Positions 37,602-46,870 of a stretch of DNA of 64,000 nt are shown here, piece by piece. The DNA lies in NCBI RefSeq assembly GCF_001306915.1, contig NZ_LJTC01000013.1, positions 1-64,000 on the forward strand, written 5' to 3'. The notes beneath the pieces are model-generated. The model had not been told where the DNA came from, made no database searches, and worked only from the letters and a program-made list of their open reading frames with translations. Each line of letters begins with the position of its first letter. Position 1 is the stretch's first letter. The translations under genes and the position numbers were made by a program. The DNA comes from Pseudoalteromonas lipolytica (GTDB taxonomy: Bacteria; Pseudomonadota; Gammaproteobacteria; Enterobacterales; Alteromonadaceae).

Positions 37602-37940
37602 ATGTCAGATGAGTTGCCAATCAAGTTCAGCGATGCAGCAGCTGTTCGCGTTAAACAGTTAATCGAGGAAGAAGAAAATCCTGATCTAAAGCTACGTGTA
37701 TACGTTACGGGTGGTGGTTGCTCAGGTTTCCAATATGGTTTTACTTTTGATGAAAAAGCTAACCCTGGCGATTTAGAAATTGTTAAAAATGGTGTAACGC
37801 TAGTTGTTGACCCTATGAGTATTCAATACCTAGTTGATGGTACCGTTGATTACACAGAAGGCCTTGAAGGGGCTCGCTTTTTTGTGAATAACCCGAACGC
37901 AACTACAACCTGTGGTTGCGGAGCCAGCTTCAGCGTTTAA
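37602..37940 (+). CDS. erpA: iron-sulfur cluster insertion protein ErpA
   Basis: This A-type Fe-S carrier (112 residues) delivers clusters to IspG/IspH and other targets. The three cysteine ligands are in [17 protein letters not shown] and TTCGCGASF. Length and sequence match ErpA better than IscA or SufA. It is monocistronic, with a hairpin terminator immediately downstream. Confidence 0.95.
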   Translation: MSDELPIKFSDAAAVRVKQLIEEEENPDLKLRVYVTGGGCSGFQYGFTFDEKANPGDLEIVKNGVTLVVDPMSIQYLVDGTVDYTEGLEGARFFVNNPNATTTCGCGASFSV

Positions 37941-37949
37941 TTATTTATG

Positions 37950-37972
37950 AAAGCCACTTGATGTGGCTTTTT
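37950..37972 (+). terminator. terminator after erpA
   Basis: AAAGCCAC / GTGGCTTT with a five-base loop is followed by T residues. Confidence 0.85.
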
Positions 37973-38040
37973 TATTGCTTTAACTTCTCATAATATCCTG
38001 CCTCTGCTAAATTTTACGCATTATTAGAAGGAATTTTGCG

Positions 38041-39132
38041 TTGCCAAATATAACTACAACTATAGAAAAGAAACCCTATATTTTAGCTATCGCCATTGTT
38101 TTGGTGATTATATTGTGGATGCTATCCGGCGATAGCAAAGCAGATCAAAACGCGCAGCAAAGTAAAGAACAAGCCCAAGAGCGCTTGCCTAAAGTGCAGG
38201 TGATGTCATTAGTTGCTAAGAAAATAAATAAAAACCTGACCTTTTACGGTAAATCAGAGCCTGACAAAATCGCAAATATTAGCGCTAGGCAAGCAGGACA
38301 AGTACTCGAAATCTTGGTTGAAGAAGGTCAGTTTGTAAAACAAGAACAGGTTATTTTACGCCTCGATAAGTCTGATTTAGCCGCCCAAATTACATCAGCA
38401 GAAGCCTTAGTGGCACAGTATCAAACTGAATACGAAGGCGCCCTTAAGCTAAATCAGCAAGGTTTACAGAACAAAGTATTAACCATGCAAGCGCAAGCTA
38501 TGTTGCAACAGGCTAAAGCAACCTTAGTTAGCCTTGAATTAAAACTAGAGCGCACTGAAGTACGCGCTGCTTTTGATGGCGTTATTAACAAACGTTTAGT
38601 CGAAATTGGTGATTATGTTGGCATAGGCGACCCTATTTTACAGCTCGCTGATTTAGACCCGTTAATTGTTAGAGCCGATGCAACCCAAAAAGAAGTGCAA
38701 GGCTTAGAAGTCGGGCAAGCTACTTTTGCTCATGTTTTAAATGACAAAACCTATCCTGGTCGTATTCGTTATATTGCATCTGTTGCTGATGACAGCACGA
38801 ATACATTTCGTATTGAAGCAGCGTTTGAAAACCCAGGAATGAAATATAAAGCAGGTTTTTCGACTCAGCTTAATATTGAGTTGCCAACTGAGCCTGCAAT
38901 GTTATTAAGCCCAGCTTTTATGGCCCTTGATGAGCAAGGTAATATCGGCGTAAAAGTCGTGAATGACGATAATATTGTTGAGTTTAAATCGGTGAATCTG
39001 GCTAAAAGTACCGAGCAGGGGGTTTGGCTTTGGGGTTTAGGCGAACAAGCAAATGTCATTACCCTTGGTCAAGGTTTTGTGCGTGCCGGTGATAAAGTTG
39101 AGCCCGTGTTTACTGAAGCTACGAGCAACTAA
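38041..39132 (+). CDS. RND efflux periplasmic adaptor subunit
   Basis: This is a membrane-fusion protein of a tripartite pump. At 363 residues it has an N-terminal membrane anchor (about 12-29) and no lipobox. A lipoyl domain half starts near ISARQAGQVLEILVEEGQFVKQEQ. An alpha-helical hairpin (about 115-170), the second lipoyl half (VRAAFDGVINKRLVEIGDYV) and beta-barrel domains follow. TTG at 38041 is used, with AAGGAA upstream. It is two bases from the permease gene. An outer-membrane channel gene is not in the window. Confidence 0.9.
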   Translation: MPNITTTIEKKPYILAIAIVLVIILWMLSGDSKADQNAQQSKEQAQERLPKVQVMSLVAKKINKNLTFYGKSEPDKIANISARQAGQVLEILVEEGQFVKQEQVILRLDKSDLAAQITSAEALVAQYQTEYEGALKLNQQGLQNKVLTMQAQAMLQQAKATLVSLELKLERTEVRAAFDGVINKRLVEIGDYVGIGDPILQLADLDPLIVRADATQKEVQGLEVGQATFAHVLNDKTYPGRIRYIASVADDSTNTFRIEAAFENPGMKYKAGFSTQLNIELPTEPAMLLSPAFMALDEQGNIGVKVVNDDNIVEFKSVNLAKSTEQGVWLWGLGEQANVITLGQGFVRAGDKVEPVFTEATSN

Positions 39133-39134
39133 GT

Positions 39135-42100
39135 ATGAAAAACTTAATCGAAGCGTCGTTGACTCACACGCGTACAGTTTTATCTATTTTCATCTTGTTG
39201 CTGATCTCGGGCTGGGTGACATATCAAACCATCCCTAAAGAAGCGAATCCTGATGTCACCATTCCTTTTATTTATGTGTCGATTATTCATGACGGTATTT
39301 CCCCTGAAGATGCTGAGCGGCTATTAGTTAGGCCAATGGAGATTGAGCTCCGCTCGATTGAAGGCGTAAAAGAAATGTCAGCGGTGGCAAGTGAAGGGCA
39401 TGCCTCTGTGACCCTTGAATTTATCGCGGGTATGGATCCCAAAGAAGCCTTAGCTGATGTACGAGATAAAGTCAGCTTAGCTAAGGCGAAACTGCCTTCT
39501 GAATCAGAAGAACCAGAAGTTCATGAAATTTTGATGGAAGACGAGCAACCGACTATTACATTAACTTTGTCCGGTGATGCGCCAGAACGAGGTTTGTTAA
39601 CCCTTGCTCGTAATCTTAAAGATGAACTAGAAAGCATTTCTAGCGTATTAGAAGTTGATGTAGGTGGTGATCGCGAGGACATGGTCGAAATTGAGGTCGA
39701 TCCACTGGCGATGATTTCTTATGGTCTTGAACCGAGTGACATCATTCAACTGCTATCAAATAACAACCGCTTAGTTGCTGCCGGTACACTTGATACTGGT
39801 AAAGGACGCTTTGCTGTAAAAATCCCGTCGGTATTTGAGACGATTCAGGATGTCATGGAGCAACCCGTGAAAGTCGTTGGCGATAGGGTGGTACGTTTTA
39901 TGGACGTAGCAAAAATTCGTCGAGCGTATAAAGACCCAACCTCAATCGCACGTATTAATGGCCGCCATGCGGTTTCGCTGGAAGTAAAAAAACGTGCTGG
40001 TGAAAATATTATCGATACGGTCGATCAAGTAAAGCAAGTGGTCAATGAGGCCAAGAAAATATGGCCTGATCATATACGCGTTGATTACACCGGCGACATG
40101 TCAAAAGACGTAAAGATGATGCTTTCTGATCTGCAAAATAATGTGCTGTCTGCCGTATTATTGGTGGTTATCGTTATTGTGGCGGTACTTGGTGCGCGCA
40201 CGGCATTTTTAGTGGGTATTGCCATTCCCGGTTCATTCCTAACGGGGATTTTAGTGATCTCTGTGTTTGGTTTAACGGTGAATATCGTGGTGCTCTTTGC
40301 GCTCATCATGGCTGTCGGTATGCTGGTGGATGGCGCAATTGTTGTTAGTGAGTTTGCTGATAGAGCAATGAGTGAAGGCAAACAGCGCAAGGTTGCATAT
40401 AAACTGGCTGCAGAACGAATGGCATGGCCAATTATCGCCTCTACGGCAACAACATTAGCGGCCTTTGCCCCGCTGATATTTTGGCCGGGAATGATGGGCG
40501 AGTTTATGAAATACTTGCCGATTACACTTATTGCTACCTTGTCTGCGTCATTACTTATGGCACTGGTGTTTGTACCAACTATTGGTGGACTAATAGGTAA
40601 ATCAAGGCCGCTTTCTGAGCAGCAAAAACATGATTTAGAGTTAGCAGAATCTGGCGATTTAACGCAAATTAAAGGGATGCTAGGGCGTTATATTCGAGTG
40701 CTTGATTATGCAACAGAGCGTCCTTGGTGGAGCCTTGCTGCTGCAATCGTGTTTTCTATTCTGGTGTTTTTTGCCTTTGCTATTTCTAAGCTTGGCGTTG
40801 AGTTCTTTCCTGATGTTGAGCCAAATGGCGTCAATATCAAAGTACGTTCTTACAGTGACTTATCCATCTTTGAAAAAGACGTGATCATGAAAGATATTGA
40901 GTCGCGCATCCTAAAAGTGGAAGGTATAAAAACCTTGTACGCCCGTACTGGTGGTAAAGATCAAGTAGGCACGTTTAGAATGAATCTAAAAGATTGGGAT
41001 GAGCGTCCGCCCGCAGAAGATATTATCAGCCAAGTTAACGAAATCACGGCAAGTTATGCCGGTGTAGAAATTGAACTTCGTAAAGATGAAAACGGCCCGG
41101 GTGGTGGTAAAGCGTTAAGCATTGAGCTGAGCTCTCGGTTTGTTGATGTGCTTAACAGTGAAGCTAAACGAGTAAGGCAAGCTATCGAGAATGATGGCGC
41201 GTTTCGAAATGTTGATGACAGTGCTTCAAAACCAGGTATTGAATGGCAACTTAAATTGAACCGTTCGGATGCGGCTCGTTTTGGTGCCGATGCCAGTATG
41301 TTAGGGGCAAATGTTCAGCTTATTACCAATGGCTTGAAATTAGGGGAATACCGTCCAGATGATGTGGATGACGAGATTGATATTCGCGTTCGTTTCCCCC
41401 ATGACAAACGTGATTTAGGACGTCTTGAAACGTTACGTGTAAAAACCATACACGGGCAAGTGCCAATTAGTCACTTTGTTGAGCGTCAAGCAGCGCCTAA
41501 AGTCGATACTATCCGTCGTGTAGATTCTCAGCGCGTTGTTACCGTTAATGCAGACATGAAGCCGGGTGAACAACTTGCCAAGGCATTGCCGCGCTTACAA
41601 GCGCAATTAGAAGAGCAAGGATTAGACCCTCGCGTGAAAATTAAAGTACGTGGTGAAACTGAAGATCAAGATGAATCAGAAGCCTTTCTTGAGCAGGCTT
41701 TTGTGGTTGCTCTATTTGTGATGGGTATCATTTTGGTGACGCAATTTAATAGCTTTTATCAAGCATTTTTGATTTTAAGTGCTGTGCTATTTTCAACTGT
41801 GGGTGTGTTCTTAGGTTTAATCGTATTACAGCAACCGTTTGGTATTGTGATGTCAGGTATTGGGGTTATTTCGCTTGCAGGTATTGTGGTTAATAACAAT
41901 ATAGTATTGATTGATACCTATAATGTTTTACGAAGCCAAGGTCTGGCTGCCAAAGATGCGATTTTGCGAACCGGTGCACAGCGTTTGCGTCCGGTATTGC
42001 TAACGACTGTTACCACCATTTTGGGATTGATGCCAATGGTACTCCAAGTGAATATTGATTTATTTAACCGTCACATTGATTTTGGTGCGCCATCTACTCA

Positions 42101-42209
42101 GTGGTGGGTGCAATTGGCAACAGCCGTTGCGGGTGGTTTAACATTTGCCACGGTGTTGACACTTGTGCTTACACCGTGTTTGTTAATGCTGCGAGATCGT
42201 CGTAGATAG
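39135..42209 (+). CDS. RND superfamily efflux permease
   Basis: This inner-membrane transporter of 1024 residues has the AcrB-type arrangement of twelve helices and two large periplasmic loops. It begins LIEASLTHTRTVLSIFILLLISG. Typical segments are VGMLVDGAIVVSEFADRAM in TM4 and AGIVVNNNIVLIDTYNVLR in TM10. In AcrB the TM4 position is a paired DD and TM10 has a lysine; here they are DG and asparagines. The proton relay therefore differs from classical drug pumps, as in several other RND clades. Substrate is unknown. Confidence 0.92.
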   Translation: MKNLIEASLTHTRTVLSIFILLLISGWVTYQTIPKEANPDVTIPFIYVSIIHDGISPEDAERLLVRPMEIELRSIEGVKEMSAVASEGHASVTLEFIAGMDPKEALADVRDKVSLAKAKLPSESEEPEVHEILMEDEQPTITLTLSGDAPERGLLTLARNLKDELESISSVLEVDVGGDREDMVEIEVDPLAMISYGLEPSDIIQLLSNNNRLVAAGTLDTGKGRFAVKIPSVFETIQDVMEQPVKVVGDRVVRFMDVAKIRRAYKDPTSIARINGRHAVSLEVKKRAGENIIDTVDQVKQVVNEAKKIWPDHIRVDYTGDMSKDVKMMLSDLQNNVLSAVLLVVIVIVAVLGARTAFLVGIAIPGSFLTGILVISVFGLTVNIVVLFALIMAVGMLVDGAIVVSEFADRAMSEGKQRKVAYKLAAERMAWPIIASTATTLAAFAPLIFWPGMMGEFMKYLPITLIATLSASLLMALVFVPTIGGLIGKSRPLSEQQKHDLELAESGDLTQIKGMLGRYIRVLDYATERPWWSLAAAIVFSILVFFAFAISKLGVEFFPDVEPNGVNIKVRSYSDLSIFEKDVIMKDIESRILKVEGIKTLYARTGGKDQVGTFRMNLKDWDERPPAEDIISQVNEITASYAGVEIELRKDENGPGGGKALSIELSSRFVDVLNSEAKRVRQAIENDGAFRNVDDSASKPGIEWQLKLNRSDAARFGADASMLGANVQLITNGLKLGEYRPDDVDDEIDIRVRFPHDKRDLGRLETLRVKTIHGQVPISHFVERQAAPKVDTIRRVDSQRVVTVNADMKPGEQLAKALPRLQAQLEEQGLDPRVKIKVRGETEDQDESEAFLEQAFVVALFVMGIILVTQFNSFYQAFLILSAVLFSTVGVFLGLIVLQQPFGIVMSGIGVISLAGIVVNNNIVLIDTYNVLRSQGLAAKDAILRTGAQRLRPVLLTTVTTILGLMPMVLQVNIDLFNRHIDFGAPSTQWWVQLATAVAGGLTFATVLTLVLTPCLLMLRDRRR

Positions 42210-42251
42210 TAATAGGTAAATTCGTTACCGATTAATTAAAAATGAGTGACC

Positions 42252-42425
42252 TTAGTGTTGGGTCACTTTAATCATCAGTAAAAAGAAGCCTAAAACTAGC
42301 GCTGATGCGACCAAAATGTATACAAAGCCATTTTTACCTTGCTTAATTGGTACTCGATTGTGTTTTAAAAATAGGTACCATGCTACACACAGTACAATTG
42401 GCAACAAAAATAATATACGAAACAT
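42252..42425 (-). CDS. 57-residue two-helix membrane protein
   Basis: An open frame on the minus strand starts at ATG 42425 and stops at 42252. The protein has two hydrophobic segments (FRILFLLPIVLCVAWYLFL and GFVYILVASALVLGFFLLM) separated by a basic loop KHNRVPIKQGKNG. It resembles many small inner-membrane proteins of unknown function. Support comes from a complete frame, membrane topology and codon composition; I see no named family. The 3' end overlaps the hairpin AGTGACC/GGTCACT (42244-42268), which may end this gene and the RND operon. Confidence 0.6.
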   Translation of the reverse strand: MFRILFLLPIVLCVAWYLFLKHNRVPIKQGKNGFVYILVASALVLGFFLLMIKVTQH

Positions 42426-42737
42426 TTCTTAGCCTTTTTCAGTATTTACGTACACTTTAAGCATAAATATGCAGAATTTAAAGCGATACTTTCATCTTGT
42501 TTGACTTCCAATTGATCAATTTTTTGGTACAGTTAACCAGTTAACTATAGAGCACATGCTTTAATTTTAGCTACACTAAGACATGTATACTAATAAGGTC
42601 CATACCTAAAAGGTGGACATTTGTATAATTAATAATTCAAAGTGAAAATTATTAGTATATAATGTATCCAAGAGTGAGACGGGCAAATTTCACTCTTAAG
42701 TTTATTAATTTAAATCATCTAGTAGGAGATGTATTTT
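42426..42737. other. AT-rich intergenic region with short symmetric motifs
   Basis: No gene is seen. The region holds the palindrome AATTGATCAATT, a direct repeat CAGTTAAC x2 (42531-42546, each with GTTAAC), and ACCTAAAAGGT near 42604-42614. It lies upstream of an XRE regulator, so some of these could be its operators. That is inference only. Confidence 0.4.
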
Positions 42738-42977
42738 ATGATGGGTAAAACAGTTTCTTCTGAAGAAAACTCGAAATTAACGAAATGGCTTAAAACTAAA
42801 CGCCACGAGAAAGGTCACACAATGCGTAGCCTTGCGCAGGTTTTAGGTACGCCGCATTCTTTTATCGGTAAAATTGAAAACCAAGAACGTCGACTAGATG
42901 TTATTGAGTTCATACGTTATTGCGATGCTTTAGAAGTTGACCCGTACGAAGGTCTTAATTTGCTAAAAGACGCATAA
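42738..42977 (+). CDS. XRE-family helix-turn-helix regulator
   Basis: This is a 79-residue protein consisting almost entirely of one HTH_XRE/Cro-CI domain: LTKWLKTKRHEKGHTMRSLAQVLGTPHSFIGKIENQERRLDVIEFI (in part), with the recognition helix at GTPHSFIGKIENQ. A stand-alone domain like this is typical of small DNA-binding regulators. I chose ATG 42738 because AGGAG at 42724-42728 is nine bases away. ATG 42729 is too close, and ATG 42741 is also possible. The target is unknown; the upstream symmetric motifs hint at autoregulation. Confidence 0.85.
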   Translation: MMGKTVSSEENSKLTKWLKTKRHEKGHTMRSLAQVLGTPHSFIGKIENQERRLDVIEFIRYCDALEVDPYEGLNLLKDA

Positions 42978-43085
42978 TTTTTTAGTGCTTTGTGGTGAAA
43001 TGACACTACTAAAGTAATACAAATAGTGCAGGGAGGCGCTATTAAAATTTCACCATTTATCTCTCCTCTAAAATTACTTTCGTAT

Positions 43086-44474
43086 CTAACTTGTTAAATC
43101 CCTTTGATGATAGTTGTTTTCTAGTGCATAAAGCTTATGCCTAATTAAAAATAAGAAAATTAATGAAGGTAAAACCATAAGTGCTGTCACTACAAAGAAC
43201 ATCGCCCAATTTCCTCCTAACCAGTCATCAATGACCACGCCGCTATAACTTGAAAGTAAAGTTCTACCTAAATTACCTAATGAAGCAAGTAGCGCATAGT
43301 GAGTGGCACTAAATGCTCGGTCGCAAAGCATAGATATAAACGCCACCATGGCAACCAGAGACCAAGCCTGTGTAAAACCATCAATAATGATTGCAAACGC
43401 GTAAAGGCTCAATTTAGGGCCTGCTATAGCAATCCAAGCGAAGGCGAGATTTGAGGCTGCCATCGCAATACCACTAATAAATAAGCCTTTAACAATGCCA
43501 TATCGTTGGTTAAACAAACTACCTAGAAAGGTGAAAGCGATAGTAAGTACTGCCGTACCTACTTTTGAGAAGGTAGCAATATCGCTATTCGAGAAGCCCA
43601 CTTCTTTATAAAACACGATAGACATTCGCCCTAAGAAGGCCTCGCCGATTTTAAATAAGAAAATAAAAGCTAATAAAGCCAATGCTGTTTTTACCCCGTT
43701 ACGGGCGAAGAAGGTTCTAAAAGGATCAAAAACGGTTACAGCAAGCCATGCAATAACTTTAGCAAAGCGAGTTTGCGTACTACCAGCCAGCTTTTGTTGA
43801 TAGGTTTGCTCAAGCTCTGCTTGAACTGCATCGCGATTTGATTCTGGTTCTTTCGCCCAAAATACGCTGCTCATTAATAGCAGCATCACGACAGATAGGA
43901 AAAAGTAAACTTGTGGCCAATCAATTGAAGGAATGTCGGCCATATAAAACGGTAGGGCGCCTAATAGAGCATAGCCGCTCCACCAACCTGAGGTTGCCAT
44001 TGCTGCCGCTGCGGTGGCTTTATGGCTCTCATTTTCTGCCAAAGTGTCGATACGAAATGCATCAATAGCAATGTCTTGAGTTGCAGATGCTATTGCAATC
44101 ATTAAACACAGTGCGGCAGCAAACCAAAGGTTGGCTTTGATATCGAGCCCTGCAAGCGAAAAGGTTCCAATAAAAATGACTGACTGGCAGAGTAAAATCC
44201 AGCTACGGCGCTGGCCTAGCCAGTTAAATAAAAAGGGTAACTTTACACGGTCAACGAGCGGTGACCATAAAAAGTTAATGCTATATGCACCAAACACGAT
44301 GCCAAACAACCCAATCATGCTGCGGCTTAGGCCTTCATCTTTTAGCCAGGCCGACATGACAGAGCCAATCAATACCCACGGAAAGCCGCTGCTAATACCA
44401 AAAATAAATATATTAATTAAACGTTTATCTTTGAAGTATGAGAAATACTCTGAAAAAGAAAGGGTTTTTGTCAT
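43086..44474 (-). CDS. ampG: AmpG-type muropeptide permease (MFS)
   Basis: This inner-membrane transporter imports anhydro-muropeptides for cell-wall recycling. The 462-residue MFS protein has the AmpG start GISSGFPWVLIGSVMSAWLKDEG. It also has FGAYSINFLWSPLVDRVKLPFL, LGQRRSWILL and SATQDIAIDAFRID, and about twelve helices. Gene order with yajG matches E. coli yajG-ampG, here with a cyclophilin gene between them. It is the last gene of a minus-strand cluster, 36 bp after the isomerase. Confidence 0.93.
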   Translation of the reverse strand: MTKTLSFSEYFSYFKDKRLINIFIFGISSGFPWVLIGSVMSAWLKDEGLSRSMIGLFGIVFGAYSINFLWSPLVDRVKLPFLFNWLGQRRSWILLCQSVIFIGTFSLAGLDIKANLWFAAALCLMIAIASATQDIAIDAFRIDTLAENESHKATAAAAMATSGWWSGYALLGALPFYMADIPSIDWPQVYFFLSVVMLLLMSSVFWAKEPESNRDAVQAELEQTYQQKLAGSTQTRFAKVIAWLAVTVFDPFRTFFARNGVKTALALLAFIFLFKIGEAFLGRMSIVFYKEVGFSNSDIATFSKVGTAVLTIAFTFLGSLFNQRYGIVKGLFISGIAMAASNLAFAWIAIAGPKLSLYAFAIIIDGFTQAWSLVAMVAFISMLCDRAFSATHYALLASLGNLGRTLLSSYSGVVIDDWLGGNWAMFFVVTALMVLPSLIFLFLIRHKLYALENNYHQRDLTS

Positions 44475-44510
44475 AGTGTTGCCAGTTTAAGGGGCGTGCG
44501 CCCCTATTTA

Positions 44511-45128
44511 TTATTGATTAGCGTCAAGCACTTTTACGTTTAAGATAACAACAGGATCTTTGGGTACAAAGCTGTAACCAATTTTTTCATTGAAAGCAGT
44601 TTCGACACGCATGATTTTGTCTAGAGTTTCGTAGCCATCCATGACCATACCAAATACAGCAAAGCCCCAATCACGACCTGGATTAAGATGGTCGTTGTCG
44701 TCCATATTAAAGAAGAATTGACGCGTACCTGAGTGTGGTTTACGGTCTTGATATGCCATTGCGATACTATACATATCGTTTTTTAACCCGTTGCCACTTT
44801 CATTGAAAATAGGGTCACCTTCGTACAGACCATCGTAGTCTTTATCGTAACCACCGCCTTGAATTACAAAATCACGTTCGTTGTCTTCATCACGTTCAAC
44901 ACGGTGAAATACACTACCTTGATAGCTACCATCGGCAACGTAAGTTAGAAAGTTATTTACTGTGATTGGTGCGCGTGAACGATCCATTTCGACCACAATA
45001 CTGCCAAGCGTAGTGACAATTTCTACGCGTGGAAACATATTGTCTTTTTGAATAAACTTACCTTCAGTCGCTGCGAATGAACTGTGAGCAAAAAACAATA
45101 AAAAACTAAGTAATAAAATGCGTTTCAT
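44511..45128 (-). CDS. exported cyclophilin-type peptidyl-prolyl isomerase
   Basis: This is a 205-residue cyclophilin with a signal peptide (about 1-19, ending SSFA), so it is probably periplasmic. The VEMDRSRAPITVNNFLTYV strand-helix start, VFHRVERDEDNERDFVIQGGGYD, GTRQFFFNMDDNDHLNP and WGFAVFGMVMDGYETLDKI are the usual core, similar to PpiA. It may help fold envelope proteins. It is located between yajG and ampG, two bases from yajG. Confidence 0.9.
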   Translation of the reverse strand: MKRILLLSFLLFFAHSSFAATEGKFIQKDNMFPRVEIVTTLGSIVVEMDRSRAPITVNNFLTYVADGSYQGSVFHRVERDEDNERDFVIQGGGYDKDYDGLYEGDPIFNESGNGLKNDMYSIAMAYQDRKPHSGTRQFFFNMDDNDHLNPGRDWGFAVFGMVMDGYETLDKIMRVETAFNEKIGYSFVPKDPVVILNVKVLDANQ

Positions 45129-45130
45129 GG

Positions 45131-45682
45131 TTAACCTTCTAAATAGGCGATTAATTCTGGGTCAGATACAATGCGTGTTATAACCTGTTCAGTCAACTTA
45201 TTAAGTTGACCTTCTATTTTTGCACGGTCATGACTGAGTGGTCCTTCAAGATTTGCGTTGCCGCGGTATATCTTACTAAAGTTACTTGTACTTTTAATCA
45301 CTCTTAAACCAAACTCCACATTTGCAGCACTACTGTGCGTCATCATCTTTTCGGTGACAGTTGCTTGCAACTTATGAATATCTAATTCAAAACGTGTAGT
45401 TGCTAAGTTTGAAATGTTTGCACCATTTCGGCTCAGAGCACTGTCTAAGGCACTTTTCACAGAATCAGCTATTCCAGGGCTTGCAAGCGTTTTTACTTTG
45501 TCTGAACCAATGATTTTAAGAGTCACATTGTCACCACGTAAGTCAATTACGCTGGTGCTAACATTACTGTTAATAGTTGAAATTTTCCCGCCTTGATAAA
45601 CGGGGTTCAAAATTAACTGATTTGGCTGATTGCTACACGCAGATAGGGCGGCTAGCAAGCATAAAGGAAGTATTTTTTTCAT
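45131..45682 (-). CDS. yajG: YajG family lipoprotein
   Basis: This 183-residue lipoprotein has signal sequence MKKILPLCLLAALSAC, with the lipobox cysteine at residue 16. The body matches YajG: NQLILNPVYQGG, STSVIDLRG, then a DUF-type fold ending LNKLTEQVITRIVSDPELIAYLEG. Function is not known; a link to cell-wall recycling is suggested only by its conserved neighbourhood with ampG. It lies 14 bp downstream of rlmG. Confidence 0.88.
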   Translation of the reverse strand: MKKILPLCLLAALSACSNQPNQLILNPVYQGGKISTINSNVSTSVIDLRGDNVTLKIIGSDKVKTLASPGIADSVKSALDSALSRNGANISNLATTRFELDIHKLQATVTEKMMTHSSAANVEFGLRVIKSTSNFSKIYRGNANLEGPLSHDRAKIEGQLNKLTEQVITRIVSDPELIAYLEG

Positions 45683-45695
45683 TTAGTTAGCTCCA

Positions 45696-46832
45696 TTAAT
45701 TATTCTTTGTAGCACTTAGTACGACAAACTTTTTATTAGATCCTAATAGCTTACAATTGCCGAACATGCGTTTTAACTTTTCATGATAGTCTAGATGACG
45801 ATTACCAATAATTCTTAATTCACCACCGTGCTTTAATGTTTGTTTTGCCTGTTTGAACATTTGCCAAGCGATATGATCGGTGACCGCTTGCGCTTGGTGG
45901 AATGGTGGGTTACATAAAACAAGGTCAACACTGTTAGGTTGAAAATCGGTTAAACAGTCGTTTTGAACAAACTCACACTGGTCTAATTGATCAGGTAAAT
46001 TGTGAGTTATGTTCAATTTGGCTGATTCAACGGCCATATAGGACTCATCAACGAAGGTTACATGGGCTTTAGGGCAACGTTTGAGAGTCATCAACCCAAC
46101 AACACCATTACCACAGCCTAAATCAATGATGCTGCGGGCTTTACTTGTTTGTGGCAAATAGTTAAAGAAAAAGCGCGCGCCGATATCTAATGAGTCCCGA
46201 GAAAATACATTGGCATGATTTTGAATTTCAAATTCACTGCCTTCAAGTGGCCAGTTAACAGGAAAGGGGGCTACTTTATTAAGACCACTGGTTTTACTGA
46301 TAATTAAGCGGGACTTTTTAACCGCTAAGCTGGTTGATGTTTCACCGATATACTGACTAAAAGCCTTTATAGTTGAGTTATGAATGTCTTTCGTTTTTCC
46401 AGCTGCAATAACATCAATGTCAGCAGGTAAAGCTGCACTGATTGCGGCAAGTTGATGCTGAAGATAGCCTAAATTGCGTGGCACTTTTAATATCACTAAA
46501 TCAACCTGATTAGGTAATGCTGCTAACGAGTCCAGTTGCGTTAAAGAATCTGTTGATAACTCATTGGTTTGTAAATTATAGCGGGTAGCTTGATGACCAA
46601 TATACGAGTCGTTAACTGAATAAACTGTTAACGTATTAAAGGCACAGGATAAGGCGCCAAAACTGTCATTGAGTATCAGGATTGAATTTGCATCTGGGTA
46701 GTGCTCTTGTACATAATTGACAAGGTACTCATCGCCTGAGTCCCATGCTTGAAGACTGCGATTTTTTTGATCTAACGGAAAGCGTTCTAGGGTATAGGTG
46801 TTATCACCGAGCTGTGCTTGGGTGGTCATCAT
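45696..46832 (-). CDS. rlmG: 23S rRNA (guanine-N2-)-methyltransferase RlmG
   Basis: RlmG methylates G1835 of 23S rRNA. The 378-residue protein has the usual two-domain build: a degenerate N-terminal methyltransferase-like half and a catalytic C-terminal half. The SAM-binding SIIDLGCGNGVVGLM and the NPPF catalytic motif (LVLCNPPFHQAQAV) are in the second half. RsmC is the closest alternative but is shorter. It starts with two adjacent ATG codons and is divergent from the AlkB-like gene. Confidence 0.9.
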   Translation of the reverse strand: MMTTQAQLGDNTYTLERFPLDQKNRSLQAWDSGDEYLVNYVQEHYPDANSILILNDSFGALSCAFNTLTVYSVNDSYIGHQATRYNLQTNELSTDSLTQLDSLAALPNQVDLVILKVPRNLGYLQHQLAAISAALPADIDVIAAGKTKDIHNSTIKAFSQYIGETSTSLAVKKSRLIISKTSGLNKVAPFPVNWPLEGSEFEIQNHANVFSRDSLDIGARFFFNYLPQTSKARSIIDLGCGNGVVGLMTLKRCPKAHVTFVDESYMAVESAKLNITHNLPDQLDQCEFVQNDCLTDFQPNSVDLVLCNPPFHQAQAVTDHIAWQMFKQAKQTLKHGGELRIIGNRHLDYHEKLKRMFGNCKLLGSNKKFVVLSATKNN

Positions 46833-46870
46833 GATTTTACGAAAGTATTAATGTATAGGTAAATTCTAAC

